A stretch of DNA of 64,000 bases from Desulfobacteraceae bacterium 4572_130 (GCA_002084425.1 NBLN01000011.1:120453-184452), one strand, 5' to 3'; counted from the first letter of the stretch, positions 43,366 through 52,877 are shown. Translations and numbers: made by a program. Notes: generated by a model from the letters alone, not told the origin.

Positions 43366-43866
43366 ATGGATAAAAATATTGTGCTTATTGGAATGCCGGC
43401 AGTTGGAAAAACTACTATTGGAACCTTGCTTTCCCAAAAAATTGGATTGGATTTTATTGATACAGATACTTTAATTAAAAATAAAGAAAAAAAATCTATT
43501 CCTAGAATAATTTCCCAAATTGGTGTAAAAAATTTTTTACTTCTTGAGGAAAAATATTTACTTTCTATTAAATATACAAATCATATAATTGCAACAGGGG
43601 GAAGTGTTATTTATAGTGAAAAAGGCATGAAACATCTTTCTAATAATTCTATTATTGTTTACCTTGAAATTGCCTTTAATTATTTAGCAGAAAGACTTTC
43701 CTGCCTTGATCTTGATAAAAGAGGAGTTGTAAAAGCATCTAACCAGAGTATTAAAAGTCTTTACCTTGAAAGAACACCTCTTTATCGCAAGTATGCTGAT
43801 ATAAAAATTAAATGTGATTTACTGACTATAGAGCAGATATTACTAAAAATTCTTGATATATTATAA
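43366..43866 (+). CDS. Shikimate-kinase-like protein, key substrate arginine absent
   Basis: A 166-aa P-loop kinase: Walker A GMPAVGKTTIG (about 8-18), FIDTDTLIK with the Asp pair (about 31-40), ATGGSVIYSE (about 77), the lid basic segment LDLDKRGVVKA (about 122), and RTPLYRKYADI (about 141). The shikimate-binding Arg in the usual GxxxFRxxE is replaced by Leu here (VKNFLLLEEKY). So substrate may not be shikimate. The neighbouring genes give no aromatic pathway context. Confidence 0.72.
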   Translation: MDKNIVLIGMPAVGKTTIGTLLSQKIGLDFIDTDTLIKNKEKKSIPRIISQIGVKNFLLLEEKYLLSIKYTNHIIATGGSVIYSEKGMKHLSNNSIIVYLEIAFNYLAERLSCLDLDKRGVVKASNQSIKSLYLERTPLYRKYADIKIKCDLLTIEQILLKILDIL

Positions 43867-44034
43867 AAAATTCGCCTTTATGTTTTTTATTGTTTTTCTT
43901 AGGTTCTAGTTTATACAGCTTCTCAATAACTGGAATGACTAGACCAAAATCATTAGTATCTGGAATGAAACTCTTATAAAAATTAAAAACAAGTATTATG
44001 TAAAGCTTTCATATTAGGACAGCAAACAAAAAAA

Positions 44035-44211
44035 CTATTCAGGGCCTTCTGAATTTTCTGAAAACCACCTGTTATATATACTATTATATTTTCCATTTTC
44101 CTTTACTTTTAATAAAGCCTCGTTAATCATTTCTCTATAAATACTTCCACATCCTTTTACAATAATTCCCAATTGTTTATTCAAATATTTATAGGAAGTT
44201 GTGTCTGCCAT
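44035..44211 (-). pseudogene. C-terminal remnant of an amino-acid-type solute-binding protein
   Basis: A 58-codon fragment (MADTTSYKYLNKQLGIIVK, then INEALLKVKENGKYNSIYNR and WFSENS). It matches the end of SBP_bac_3-type periplasmic binding proteins (ADTxxYKYLNKxLGI, INxALxKxKxxGxYxxIYxKWF). Nothing of the N-terminal lobe or a signal peptide is present: a stop precedes. No ABC transporter genes lie next to it. The rest of the gap 43867-44480 shows a reversed family B copy (44300-44342) and nothing else. Confidence 0.65.
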
Positions 44212-44480
44212 TGTACCTTAGGTAATTAAAAAAACTTAATATACAAAATGTAGTATTTTTTCAAGAACAAAAACATACATATGGTATATTAGAGTCTTCA
44301 AAAATACTAGCTCAAGTAGATGAAAAACTTTTATGATGCCATCAAATTTTATGTTATCTAATTTTCTATACAAAAATTAATTGGAATATAATAAATCATA
44401 AATTTTTTATAATTTATAACTGGAATTAGAAAAAAATATAGTGTTTCATATAAAATTAAAAGCAGGCCAGAAAATTTTTT

Positions 44481-45629
44481 TTAATATAATTTTGCAACCC
44501 TGGAAGTAAGAGAAGATACAACATCATAATTTATTGTATTTGCCGCAAATGCTATATCATCAGCAGTTATTGTTTTATCTTTTTGGTTGCCCATAATAAC
44601 AACTTCATCACCTGTTTTTATTTCAGGTATATTTCCAACATCAATAATAGTTTGATCCATACATATTCTTCCAAGTATTGGAGCTTTTATTCCTTTTACC
44701 AGCATAAAACCCTTTGAGGACAAAGCCCTTGAAAATCCATCAGCATATCCTATTGGTACAGAAGCTATTATTGTTTTTTTATTTGTTTCATAGGTCATGT
44801 CATAGCTTATTTTAAATCCCTTGGGAACTTTTTTTGTTGATGTAATTATAGATTTTAATTCCATTGCTGGTTTTAAATTAACTTTTGATCTATCTATACT
44901 GGGAGAAGTATAAAGTCCATACATAGAGATTCCTGCCCTGACCATATCAAAATGAGATTCAGGAAAATTAATAATTGCTGCACTGTTTGCAGCATGACAG
45001 ATTTCAAATTCAATTTTTTCTTTTTTAAGAGAATTAAGAAAACATGTAAAAACATTAATTTGGTATTGCGAATAGGATTTATCAATACTGTCAGCAGTCG
45101 CAAAATGTGTATATATTCCTTTAATATCAAGTCCTTTAAGTTTTAAAATTTTCTTTACTTCAAAAACAGCTTTTTCATTAAACAAAGAACAACCTTTTTC
45201 TAGACCACAAAGCATACCAACTCTTCCCATCCCTGTATCAATTTTAATATGGGTTTTTATTTTAATTTTTTTTTGACAGGCATACTTTGAAAGTTGTTCA
45301 GCCATTTCAAAGTTATAAACACTTGCTGTAAGATCAAAATAGAAAAGTTTTTCTGCATCAATTGGATGGGTAAATCCAAAAATAAGAATGGGTGCATTTA
45401 TACCAGATTTTCTAAGTTTATATCCTTCAGAAAACCTTGCAACACCAAGAAAGCATGCACCTGTCTCTATAGCTTTTGGGGCAACTTTTAAAGCTCCATG
45501 TCCATAGGCATCAGCTTTAACAACAGCCATAAATTTACTGTTTGGGTTTATGATTTTTTTAAGTGCAATTATATTATGGGTTATTGCATCTATATTAATT
45601 TGTGCCCAAACAAGGGGATGTTTAAGCAT
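44481..45629 (-). CDS. alr: Alanine racemase
   Basis: PLP-dependent enzyme making D-alanine for peptidoglycan, 382 aa. The PLP lysine is in VVKADAYGHGALKVA (about 33-47), the RVGM and RAGISMYGLY motifs follow, and ICMDQTIIDVG lies near 295. I start at 45629 where AGGAAT precedes ATG and the N-terminus matches the family; an in-frame ATG at 45686 has no SD and would add 19 basic residues. Followed by nrdG at a distance. Confidence 0.9.
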   Translation of the reverse strand: MLKHPLVWAQINIDAITHNIIALKKIINPNSKFMAVVKADAYGHGALKVAPKAIETGACFLGVARFSEGYKLRKSGINAPILIFGFTHPIDAEKLFYFDLTASVYNFEMAEQLSKYACQKKIKIKTHIKIDTGMGRVGMLCGLEKGCSLFNEKAVFEVKKILKLKGLDIKGIYTHFATADSIDKSYSQYQINVFTCFLNSLKKEKIEFEICHAANSAAIINFPESHFDMVRAGISMYGLYTSPSIDRSKVNLKPAMELKSIITSTKKVPKGFKISYDMTYETNKKTIIASVPIGYADGFSRALSSKGFMLVKGIKAPILGRICMDQTIIDVGNIPEIKTGDEVVIMGNQKDKTITADDIAFAANTINYDVVSSLTSRVAKLY

Positions 45630-45747
45630 TTTATTCCTGCTTGTTGATTTTTTAATGGAGGGGTTTTTATTTTGTTCAAATTTCATGATGAAAATGTATT
45701 ATAATACCTTAAACCTGAAATTTAGATAAAAAAGAACAAGCCCTGTT

Positions 45748-45840
45748 TATAAGCATTTACAAATATTTTTTAGATTAAAAATTAAAAAAATATTTTGTTT
45801 TTTTAAAAGTGTTTTTATAAAAAATACCTTTGTGCAAAGT
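45748..45840 (+). repeat. Relative of the TIR element interior (family E)
   Basis: CATTTACAAATATTTTTTAG and the following A/T tracts match the interior of the 127-bp element at 6516-6642; the right end CTTTGTGCAAAG is related to its terminal repeat. It lies in the 300-base gap between alr and nrdG. No gene is seen. Confidence 0.5.
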
Positions 45841-45936
45841 CTTTATAAAAAATCAAGACTATAAAGTCTGGGAAGAGAAGATATAACAAAATATAAGATT
45901 GAAATATCTATATTTTCTATTTAAAAAATTTAAAGT

Positions 45937-46644
45937 TCATCGTATTAAACATTTTTTAACATTTTTTTGTACTAGTATTTTTAATTCAATCATTTCTTTA
46001 TTTGAAAAAAATCTTTTTTGATTTTTTAAAAATTCAGGATTTAATACTTTTACATTTGTTGAACATTGCTGAAGAATATAATTAGAAGCACCTTTTATCA
46101 TTTCTCCAATATCAAAAATAATTTTTTTATTAATATAAGGTCTTACACATGTAGTTCTAAATTCGTATAAAGGAGCTTTTTCAATAATAAGTTCTATACT
46201 TTCTTTAATTAATTCTGTATTGATTTTTTTCCCTGCAACAAGAAAATATGCCTTAAGACTAGTTTTAATATCCATAGCTATAAAATCTAAAAGTTGTTTT
46301 TGAATTAAATTTTTTAAAACCAAAGGATTAGTTCCATTAGTATCAAGCTTTACTAAATATCCCATATTTTTTATTTTAAAACAAAAATTTTCAAGATCTT
46401 TATGAAGTGTTGGCTCTCCTCCTGTAATTACTACTCCATCCACAAGTTTTTTTCTTTTTTCAAGAAAGAAGAATATTTCTTCTTCTTTAATTTGAATAGC
46501 ATTTTTTTTAATTTCAGTGGTGGAAACAAGCTCTGGATTATGGCAATAGGGACATATAAAATTACAGCCTACTGTAAATACAACACAGGCTATAGTTTCA
46601 GGAAAATCAATTAAAGAATTTTTTTGAAAGCCTCCTATTTTCAT
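45937..46644 (-). CDS. nrdG: Anaerobic ribonucleotide reductase activating protein
   Basis: Radical-SAM activase of NrdD, 235 aa. The CxxxCxxC cluster is in CNFICPYCHNPEL (about 28-40), and a GGEPTLHKDL segment follows (SAM-binding GGE). It generates the glycyl radical on NrdD. Coded 21 bases after nrdD in the same direction; weak SD. Confidence 0.92.
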   Translation of the reverse strand: MKIGGFQKNSLIDFPETIACVVFTVGCNFICPYCHNPELVSTTEIKKNAIQIKEEEIFFFLEKRKKLVDGVVITGGEPTLHKDLENFCFKIKNMGYLVKLDTNGTNPLVLKNLIQKQLLDFIAMDIKTSLKAYFLVAGKKINTELIKESIELIIEKAPLYEFRTTCVRPYINKKIIFDIGEMIKGASNYILQQCSTNVKVLNPEFLKNQKRFFSNKEMIELKILVQKNVKKCLIR

Positions 46645-46665
46645 TTTTTTATTAAATTTTTATTT

Positions 46666-48759
46666 TTATGATGCAATTTTAAAAGGTTGACGCATTTTAA
46701 ATTCTACCTGTTTACCATTGTTCCATTGATTAATAGGTCTTAAATAACCAACAACTCTTGAATAAACTTCTGTTTCAGCTCCGCATTTTTCACATTTTTC
46801 ATGTTCTCCGGAAATATATCCATGGGATGGGCACACGCTAAATGTTGGTGTTAAGGTAAAGTATGGTAGTTTAAAATTATTAGAAACTTTTTTTATCAAA
46901 TTTTTTATGATGTTAATATCTGTAACTTCTTCGCCTAGAAAAAGATGAAGAACAGTTCCACCTGTATATTTTTCCTGGAGATTATCTTGAAGTTCTATAG
47001 CTTCAAACAAATCATTTGTATAATTTACAGGAAGCTGGGTTGAATTAGTATAAAATGGAGCACATTCTTTTTTATATTGACTTTCATTTGCACATACTAT
47101 GTCAGGAAATTTTGATTTGTCTATCATGGCAAATCGGTATGTTGTACCTTCAGCAGGGGTTGCCTCAAGATTAAACATTTCATCTGTATCTTTTTGTATA
47201 TTTTCAATTTGTGTGCGTATATGCTCCATTACTAGAACAGAAAATTCCTGCCCCTCATCTGAACCAATATCTTGTCCTAGAAAATTAATACATGCTTCAT
47301 TCATTCCAAGAACTCCAATTGTGGAAAAATGATTTTTCCAAAAAAAACCAGTGCTTTCTTTTATTTTTCTTAAGTAAAATTTTGAGTAGGGATAAAGATT
47401 ATTTGTTGTAAATTTTTCAAGGATCTTTCTTTTTATTCTTAAAGAATCTCCGGCAATTTTAATAAGACTATCAAGACGCTTTAAAAAATCTTCAACCTTT
47501 CTAGTAAGATATCCAATTCTTGGAAGATTTAAAGTTACAACTCCAATTGATCCAGTAAGTGGATTTGCTCCAAAAAGCCCTCCACCTTTTTTTTGCAGTT
47601 TTCTATTATCAAGTCTTAAACGGCAGCACATGGATCTTGCATCATCAGGGGACATATCTGAATTAACAAAGTTTGAAAAGTAAGGGATTCCATACTTTCC
47701 TGTCATTTTCCAAATATTTTCAAAATTAGGGTTATCCCAATCAAACTCTTTTGTAATATTATAAGTGGGAATAGGAAAGGTAAATACTCTTCCCTGGGCA
47801 TCTCCTTCCATCATTATTTCTGCAAAAGCACTATTAATTAAATCCATTTCGTTTTGAAATTCAGAATAGGTATTATTTTGATATTTTCCTCCTATTATTA
47901 TAGAAGAATCTTTTAATGTAGAGGGCACATTAAGATCCATAGTAATATTTGTAAAAGGAGTTTGAAAGCCTACTCTGGTTGGAATATTAATATTAAATAT
48001 AAATTCTTGAAGTGCTTGTTTAACTTCTTTGTAATTAAGATTATCTTCCCATATAAAGGGAGCGAGAAGTGTGTCAAAATTTGATATTGCCTGGGCTCCT
48101 GCTGCTTCTCCTTGAAGAGTATAAAAAAAATTAACCATCTGCCCAAGGGCTGTTCTAAAGTGTTTTGGTGGTGAGCTTTCAACTTTTCCTACAACACCTT
48201 TAAAGCCTTCCATTAAAAGATCCTGCAAATCCCATCCAACACAATACACAGAAAGAAGACTTAAATCATGAATATGAATATCTCCATTAGTATGTGCCTC
48301 TCTTACTTCAGGAGGATAAATAGAATTAAGCCAGTATTCATTAGTAATATCAGAAGAAATAAAATTGTTAAGCCCTTGAAGGGAATAGCTCATATTACTA
48401 TTTTCCTTAACTTTCCAATCTATTTTTTTAATATAGCTATTCATAAGGGCTACATTCTTTTTAATGGTAATCTTTCTTATTTGGTTATGCTGTTCTCTAT
48501 ATATAATATAGGCTTTAGCTGTTTTATGGAATGGAGAATCAAGAAGAACTCTTTCAACAATATCTTGAACTTCTTCTACTTCAGGGCATGGGCCTATGTT
48601 CATATCTTTTGCAAGTGTAATAACTTTTAAAGTAAGTCTTTTTGCATCATTTTTTTGAAATTCAGATGTTGCTTTTCCAGCAAACATAATAGCATTAGTG
48701 ATTTTTGAAGCATCAAAATTAGTAATCCTTCCATCTCGTTTTTTTATTTTTTCAAACAT
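46666..48759 (-). CDS. nrdD: Anaerobic ribonucleoside-triphosphate reductase
   Basis: Class III ribonucleotide reductase, 697 aa, making dNTPs in strictly anaerobic conditions. N-terminal ATP cone (about 1-95, MFEKIKKRDGRITNFDASKI), the large catalytic barrel, a metal-binding cysteine segment (CPSHGYISGEHEKCEKC, about 640) and the glycyl radical site in SRVVGYLRP (Gly about 671). AAGGGG precedes the ATG. Partner activase downstream. Two NrdR-box-like sites stand far upstream (49143-49183). Confidence 0.94.
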   Translation of the reverse strand: MFEKIKKRDGRITNFDASKITNAIMFAGKATSEFQKNDAKRLTLKVITLAKDMNIGPCPEVEEVQDIVERVLLDSPFHKTAKAYIIYREQHNQIRKITIKKNVALMNSYIKKIDWKVKENSNMSYSLQGLNNFISSDITNEYWLNSIYPPEVREAHTNGDIHIHDLSLLSVYCVGWDLQDLLMEGFKGVVGKVESSPPKHFRTALGQMVNFFYTLQGEAAGAQAISNFDTLLAPFIWEDNLNYKEVKQALQEFIFNINIPTRVGFQTPFTNITMDLNVPSTLKDSSIIIGGKYQNNTYSEFQNEMDLINSAFAEIMMEGDAQGRVFTFPIPTYNITKEFDWDNPNFENIWKMTGKYGIPYFSNFVNSDMSPDDARSMCCRLRLDNRKLQKKGGGLFGANPLTGSIGVVTLNLPRIGYLTRKVEDFLKRLDSLIKIAGDSLRIKRKILEKFTTNNLYPYSKFYLRKIKESTGFFWKNHFSTIGVLGMNEACINFLGQDIGSDEGQEFSVLVMEHIRTQIENIQKDTDEMFNLEATPAEGTTYRFAMIDKSKFPDIVCANESQYKKECAPFYTNSTQLPVNYTNDLFEAIELQDNLQEKYTGGTVLHLFLGEEVTDINIIKNLIKKVSNNFKLPYFTLTPTFSVCPSHGYISGEHEKCEKCGAETEVYSRVVGYLRPINQWNNGKQVEFKMRQPFKIAS

Positions 48760-48884
48760 TTATTTTTCCCCTTGAAATTAGAATAATCTCATATTATTTT
48801 TATTAAAATTGATGCAATCATAAAAAGACTAAATTTTAAATATAAAATAGCAATGTTACAAATTTAAATGCCTATAAATAGGAC

Positions 48885-49320
48885 TTGCTCTTTTTTTTCG
48901 AAATTTTAGGTTCACAAATATTACAATATATCTTCACCATAAAATTTGAACAAAATCAAGCATTGTGCAAAGAGCTATATAAGAGCTAATTATTTTTTCA
49001 AAGATTATGGCATACATATAGTATGTCTAGTATGGCAAAATTATTCTATACTCTAATTATTAAGATATAAGTATGTTAAAGTCTTGAAAAAAAAATTTAG
49101 ACACCATCAAGATTAGTCATAAATATGAGTTGGTTAAGCAGTCAATATATTGTAGAATTTTTTAAAGAATTATCAATATATTGTATGTCCGTCAATATAG
49201 ATAAACAATATTAATTTAAATGTCAACCCAAATTGATAAATTAGTAGAAAGTCTAAATTTAAGATATAGATAATATCATGCCAAATTTCATATACAAGTA
49301 GAGATCTTTGCACAATGCTT
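48885..49320. repeat. Element ends and repeat remnants in the 700-base nrdD leader
   Basis: GCATTGTGCAAAGAGCT (48959-48975) is an outward right end and CTTTGCACAATGC (49306-49318) a left end of the family with TIR GAGAGCTTTGCACAAT. These do not bracket a single unit in the right orientation, so they are two partial elements. The preceding AATTTGAACAAAATCAAGCA also occurs at 58263. The gap otherwise holds the NrdR-box-like sites and no gene. Confidence 0.5.
49143..49183. promoter_or_regulatory. Tandem NrdR-box-like sites
   Basis: CAATATATTG occurs at 49143-49152 and 49174-49183, spaced 31 bp centre to centre, about three helical turns. It matches the core of the published NrdR-box consensus acaCwAtATaTwGtgt at 10 of 10 core positions, with weaker flanks. 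It is 384-424 bp upstream of the nrdD start codon and on the other side of the repeat remnants. An nrdR gene is not in the window. Confidence 0.6.
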
Positions 49321-49461
49321 TTAAATAGAATGTATAATAATTAATTTTTATAGATTGCTTACTGTACAATACAAGTTTGACTTTTGGAATAAATAGTTTT
49401 AAAAATTAAAAGAATATGTTTTTAAGTATAATAGAATTAGAAATAGGGAGATTAATTACAA

Positions 49462-49956
49462 ATGAATAAAAAATTTATAGATAATTTAAAAATTAGTTTG
49501 TTTTTACTTTTATGTTTAATAATTTCAGGTTGTACAAGTAGTATATTTCAAAATCAAAATCAAAAATTAACAACACAATTTACTGAAAAACCAACATCTG
49601 TATATTATCCCTTTGATGATATTCTTATTCCTAAAGAACTTAAAACTATTGATGCCGAGACTATGTTTGTAAGTACTCCAGGATATACTTCTGGTATAAT
49701 TACTTTAAAAGGAAGAGTTGAAAAAAATTCTCTTTATGCTTTTTTTATGAGCAATATGTTAAATGACAATTGGGAAGATGTAAGTCAGATCAAATCATCT
49801 ATAACAACTATTATGATTTTTAAAAAACCTTTAAGATGGGCTGTGATAAAAATCAGAGAAAAAGAATATTATACATATGTAGAAATTGGAGTTGCTCCTA
49901 CTTCAAATAATGATGATAATATTGAGACAGAAACAACTGAAATTTATAGCGAATAA
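49462..49956 (+). CDS. Lipoprotein of unknown function
   Basis: A 164-aa protein with a signal peptide and a lipobox LIISGC (Cys24), so probably a lipid-anchored envelope protein. The mature part (FTEKPTSVYYPFDDILIPKE) resembles an uncharacterised domain seen upstream of coaBC in relatives, but I cannot name it. GGGAG precedes the ATG. coaBC starts five bases after its stop. Confidence 0.65.
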   Translation: MNKKFIDNLKISLFLLLCLIISGCTSSIFQNQNQKLTTQFTEKPTSVYYPFDDILIPKELKTIDAETMFVSTPGYTSGIITLKGRVEKNSLYAFFMSNMLNDNWEDVSQIKSSITTIMIFKKPLRWAVIKIREKEYYTYVEIGVAPTSNNDDNIETETTEIYSE

Positions 49957-49961
49957 CTATT

Positions 49962-51155
49962 ATGTTTTTAAAAAACAAAACAATTCTTCTTGGTGTAACA
50001 GGTGGTATTGCTGCTTATAAAGCTGTTGAATTATTAAGACTTATGAAAAAAGCAGGAGCTGATGTAAAGGTTGTAATGACCAGAGCAGCACGCAAATTTG
50101 TTCATGAAACCACATTTAGAATACTTTCTGAAAATGATGTATGCACAGGGCTTTTTAATTCAAAAGAATCTTCAGTAAGGCATATTGAATGGGCTGATTC
50201 CATAGATTGTGTTGTTATTGCTCCTGCAACTGCAAATATTATTTCAAAAATAGCAAATGGTTTAGCAGATAATGCTCTTACAACAATAATGCTTGCTGTA
50301 AAATCTCCTGTAATGATTTGCCCTTCAATGAATTCCGCTATGTATGAAAATCAAGCTTTTCAAAGAAATCTGGATGTTCTTGAAAAAGATGGAGCATATA
50401 TTCTAGAACCTGAACCAGGAGAACTTGCATGTAAATCTTTTGGGCCTGGTCGCCTTCCCCAGCCAGCATTAATTTTTGACAGGCTTCAATATTTGCTTAC
50501 AACCAAGGATATGAAAAAAAAAAGAGTCCTTGTATCAGCAGGACCCACAAGAGAACCTATTGATCCTGTACGATATATAAGTAATCATTCTTCAGGCAAA
50601 ATGGGTTATGCAATTTGTGATGCTGCTGAAAAAAGAGGAGCTGAAGTCACACTTATATCAGGTCCTGTTAGTATCTCTCCACCCTTTGGGGTAAACCTTA
50701 TAAAAATAGAAACAGCACAGGAAATGGCAGAAGAAATTCTTAATAGAATGGAAAATTTTGATATCATTATAAAAGTTGCTGCAGTTGCTGATTTTAGTCC
50801 AGATAATCCTAAAACAAATAAAATAAAAAAAAATAGCTATAGCAATATTCTTTCCCTGACCCTTAAAGAAAATATAGATATCTTAAAACAAGTTGGAAAA
50901 AGAAAAAAAAATCAATTTCTTGTTGGATTTGCTGCAGAAACAGAAAATCTTGAAAAAAATGCCCTGGGAAAAATGAAAAAAAAAAATCTAGATATGATTG
51001 TAGGAAATATTGTTGGTATTCCTGAATCCGGCTTTAAATCAAATACTAATAAAGTAAAATTCTTTTTTAAAGATGGTACAATAAAAGATATTCCAATTAT
51101 GGAAAAAAGAGAAATAGCAGACAAGCTTTTTAATGAAATACTGAGGCTAGTATAA
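49962..51155 (+). CDS. coaBC: Bifunctional phosphopantothenoylcysteine decarboxylase / phosphopantothenate-cysteine ligase
   Basis: Two consecutive steps of coenzyme A synthesis, 397 aa. N-terminal FMN decarboxylase: LLGVTGGIAAYKAVEL (about 9-24), CPSMNSAMY and the catalytic-cysteine region GELACKSFGPGRL (about 151-163). C-terminal CTP-dependent ligase: VSAGPTREPIDPVRYISN (about 190-207), AAVADFSP and KIKKN (about 280). It directly follows the lipoprotein gene. Confidence 0.92.
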   Translation: MFLKNKTILLGVTGGIAAYKAVELLRLMKKAGADVKVVMTRAARKFVHETTFRILSENDVCTGLFNSKESSVRHIEWADSIDCVVIAPATANIISKIANGLADNALTTIMLAVKSPVMICPSMNSAMYENQAFQRNLDVLEKDGAYILEPEPGELACKSFGPGRLPQPALIFDRLQYLLTTKDMKKKRVLVSAGPTREPIDPVRYISNHSSGKMGYAICDAAEKRGAEVTLISGPVSISPPFGVNLIKIETAQEMAEEILNRMENFDIIIKVAAVADFSPDNPKTNKIKKNSYSNILSLTLKENIDILKQVGKRKKNQFLVGFAAETENLEKNALGKMKKKNLDMIVGNIVGIPESGFKSNTNKVKFFFKDGTIKDIPIMEKREIADKLFNEILRLV

Positions 51156-51369
51156 AAACTTTATCTACTTATATATTTTTTATAAAAAATATAATTGTAA
51201 TGTAAAAGGTAGCGACAGATTGTTATAGAATAGATATTTTTTTTAAGTTCAAGGCATAAATAAATTTTAATCACAGACATACAGGTAAGTATTTCAAGGA
51301 TTAAAATTTATTTATAACGCAAAAATTAGGGAAAATAGCATTTTGTAACAGCTTGTTGAATAAATATTC

Positions 51370-51981
51370 ATGGAACAAACTAATACACAAGAGTCCTTAA
51401 AACTTGAATTCTTAAATCTGATTAATAGGATATCAGGATATTTTAAATATCAAAAAACTCTAGGAGTAAATTATCTTGATATCTCACCCCAAAGTATAAA
51501 CAAGATAAAAAAACTAATTATACATATAGATGATTGTTCTTTGATTGAACAAGGTTTATATAATGCAAAACTTTTTATTATTAAGGATCATTTACTTTCT
51601 CCAAATGAAATTATTAATACTCCTTATGATGGATATGCTGGAAAAATTATAGTAAAAATATTACAAGCAATGAATTTAACAAAAAATGATGTTTATATTT
51701 TAAGTATTGATTCTACATGTAAAAACATAAATTCATGTATTAATTATATTAAAGAACAGATAAATCTTGTTAAACCAAAAATAATTTTACTTTTTGGTGA
51801 TTTTATAACAAAAATTTTTCTTGAAACAAACAAACCTCTTTATAATTTACGAGGCAGATTTCATAATTATAAAGATATAAAAGTTATGGCAACATTTCAT
51901 CCTGATTCTTTTATTAAAGAGCCTTTAAAAAAAAGAGATGTATGGACGGACATAAAAATTATAATAAGGGAACTGACATAA
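51370..51981 (+). CDS. Degenerate uracil-DNA glycosylase (family 4-like) protein
   Basis: A 203-aa protein aligned with family 4 uracil-DNA glycosylases: YAGKIIVKILQAMNLTKNDV, PKIILLFGDFITKIFL, LRGRFHNYKDIKVMATFHPD and KKRDVWTDIK (near the C-terminus). The GEAPG signature and the Fe-S-ligand cysteines are largely lost (only one Cys in the first region; the CRPP-type segment reads STCKNINSC). It may be an inactive relative or a divergent glycosylase. It overlaps the alternative start of xerC; its stop is 3 bases before the chosen xerC start. Confidence 0.7.
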   Translation: MEQTNTQESLKLEFLNLINRISGYFKYQKTLGVNYLDISPQSINKIKKLIIHIDDCSLIEQGLYNAKLFIIKDHLLSPNEIINTPYDGYAGKIIVKILQAMNLTKNDVYILSIDSTCKNINSCINYIKEQINLVKPKIILLFGDFITKIFLETNKPLYNLRGRFHNYKDIKVMATFHPDSFIKEPLKKRDVWTDIKIIIRELT

Positions 51982-51983
51982 TA

Positions 51984-52877
51984 ATGGTGTTAGATGAATT
52001 TATAAATACTCTTTATGCAGAAAAAGGTTATTCTAAACATACATGCAGGGCATATTATTGTGATATAAAAGATTTTCTTAAATTTTTCCTTCCAGAAAAA
52101 AATATAGATTTTATTACAAATGATATGCTTTCAAAATTTACAAAAAAAGAAATAAAAATTATTATAAGAAAGTATATGGCAAAAATTCAACAAAGCGGAT
52201 TAAGTAAAAATTCAAGCTCAAGAAAATTATCTGCATTAAGATCTTTTTTTAGATATCTTGTAAAAATAGGACAAATTGATTTAAATCCTGCTGATTATAT
52301 TCCCTATCCCAAAATTGAGATGAAAATACCAAATTTTCTAAGTATTGATGACCTTTTTAGACTTCTTGATTCAATAAAATCTGATTCCTTGCTTGAAAAA
52401 CGAAACCTTGCTATTTTTGAAACATTTTATTCAACAGGAACAAGAGTTTCTGAGATTATAGGGCTTAATATACAAGATATTGATTTTAAAAAACAAGTTG
52501 TTAAAGTTCTTGGCAAGGGAGCAAAACAAAGAATTGTTCCTATTGGAAAAAGAGCATTAAAAGCTTTAATGCAATATAGAAAAATGCTTAAAAAAGAATA
52601 TAAAGCTCTTTTTTTAAATAAGAATTTTACACGCCTTTCTGCTAGATCAATACAAAGGATTCTTTTAAAAATTGTGTGTGAATGCGGATTAAATGTTCCT
52701 GTTTCTCCCCATACCCTAAGACATTCCTTTGCAACCCATATGCTTGATTCTGGGGCTGATTTAAGGGGAATACAGGAAATGCTGGGACACACAAGCCTTT
52801 CAACTACTCAGATCTATACCCACGTAACCATTGACAAGCTTATGCAGGTATATGATAAAGCACACCCAAGAAGCTAA
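51984..52877 (+). CDS. xerC: Tyrosine recombinase XerC
   Basis: Site-specific recombinase that resolves chromosome dimers at dif, 297 aa. N-terminal SAM-like domain, then the catalytic residues: Arg in STGTRVSEIIGL, Lys in LGKGAKQRIVP, HTLRHSF (HxxR), GHTSLSTTQIYTH with His and the nucleophilic Tyr. ATG at 51984 was chosen to avoid a 40-base overlap; AAGGG is 13 bases upstream. Gene order xerC-hslV-hslU is widespread in Desulfobacterota. The partner XerD is not in view. Confidence 0.9.
   Translation: MVLDEFINTLYAEKGYSKHTCRAYYCDIKDFLKFFLPEKNIDFITNDMLSKFTKKEIKIIIRKYMAKIQQSGLSKNSSSRKLSALRSFFRYLVKIGQIDLNPADYIPYPKIEMKIPNFLSIDDLFRLLDSIKSDSLLEKRNLAIFETFYSTGTRVSEIIGLNIQDIDFKKQVVKVLGKGAKQRIVPIGKRALKALMQYRKMLKKEYKALFLNKNFTRLSARSIQRILLKIVCECGLNVPVSPHTLRHSFATHMLDSGADLRGIQEMLGHTSLSTTQIYTHVTIDKLMQVYDKAHPRS

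Noticed and set aside
44952..45146. Plus-strand frame antisense to alr
   Set aside because: It is a shadow frame with Lys/Phe-rich composition and no SD.
51942..51983. Longer xerC start at 51942
   Set aside because: It overlaps the preceding gene by 40 bases and adds residues not matching the recombinase N-terminus.
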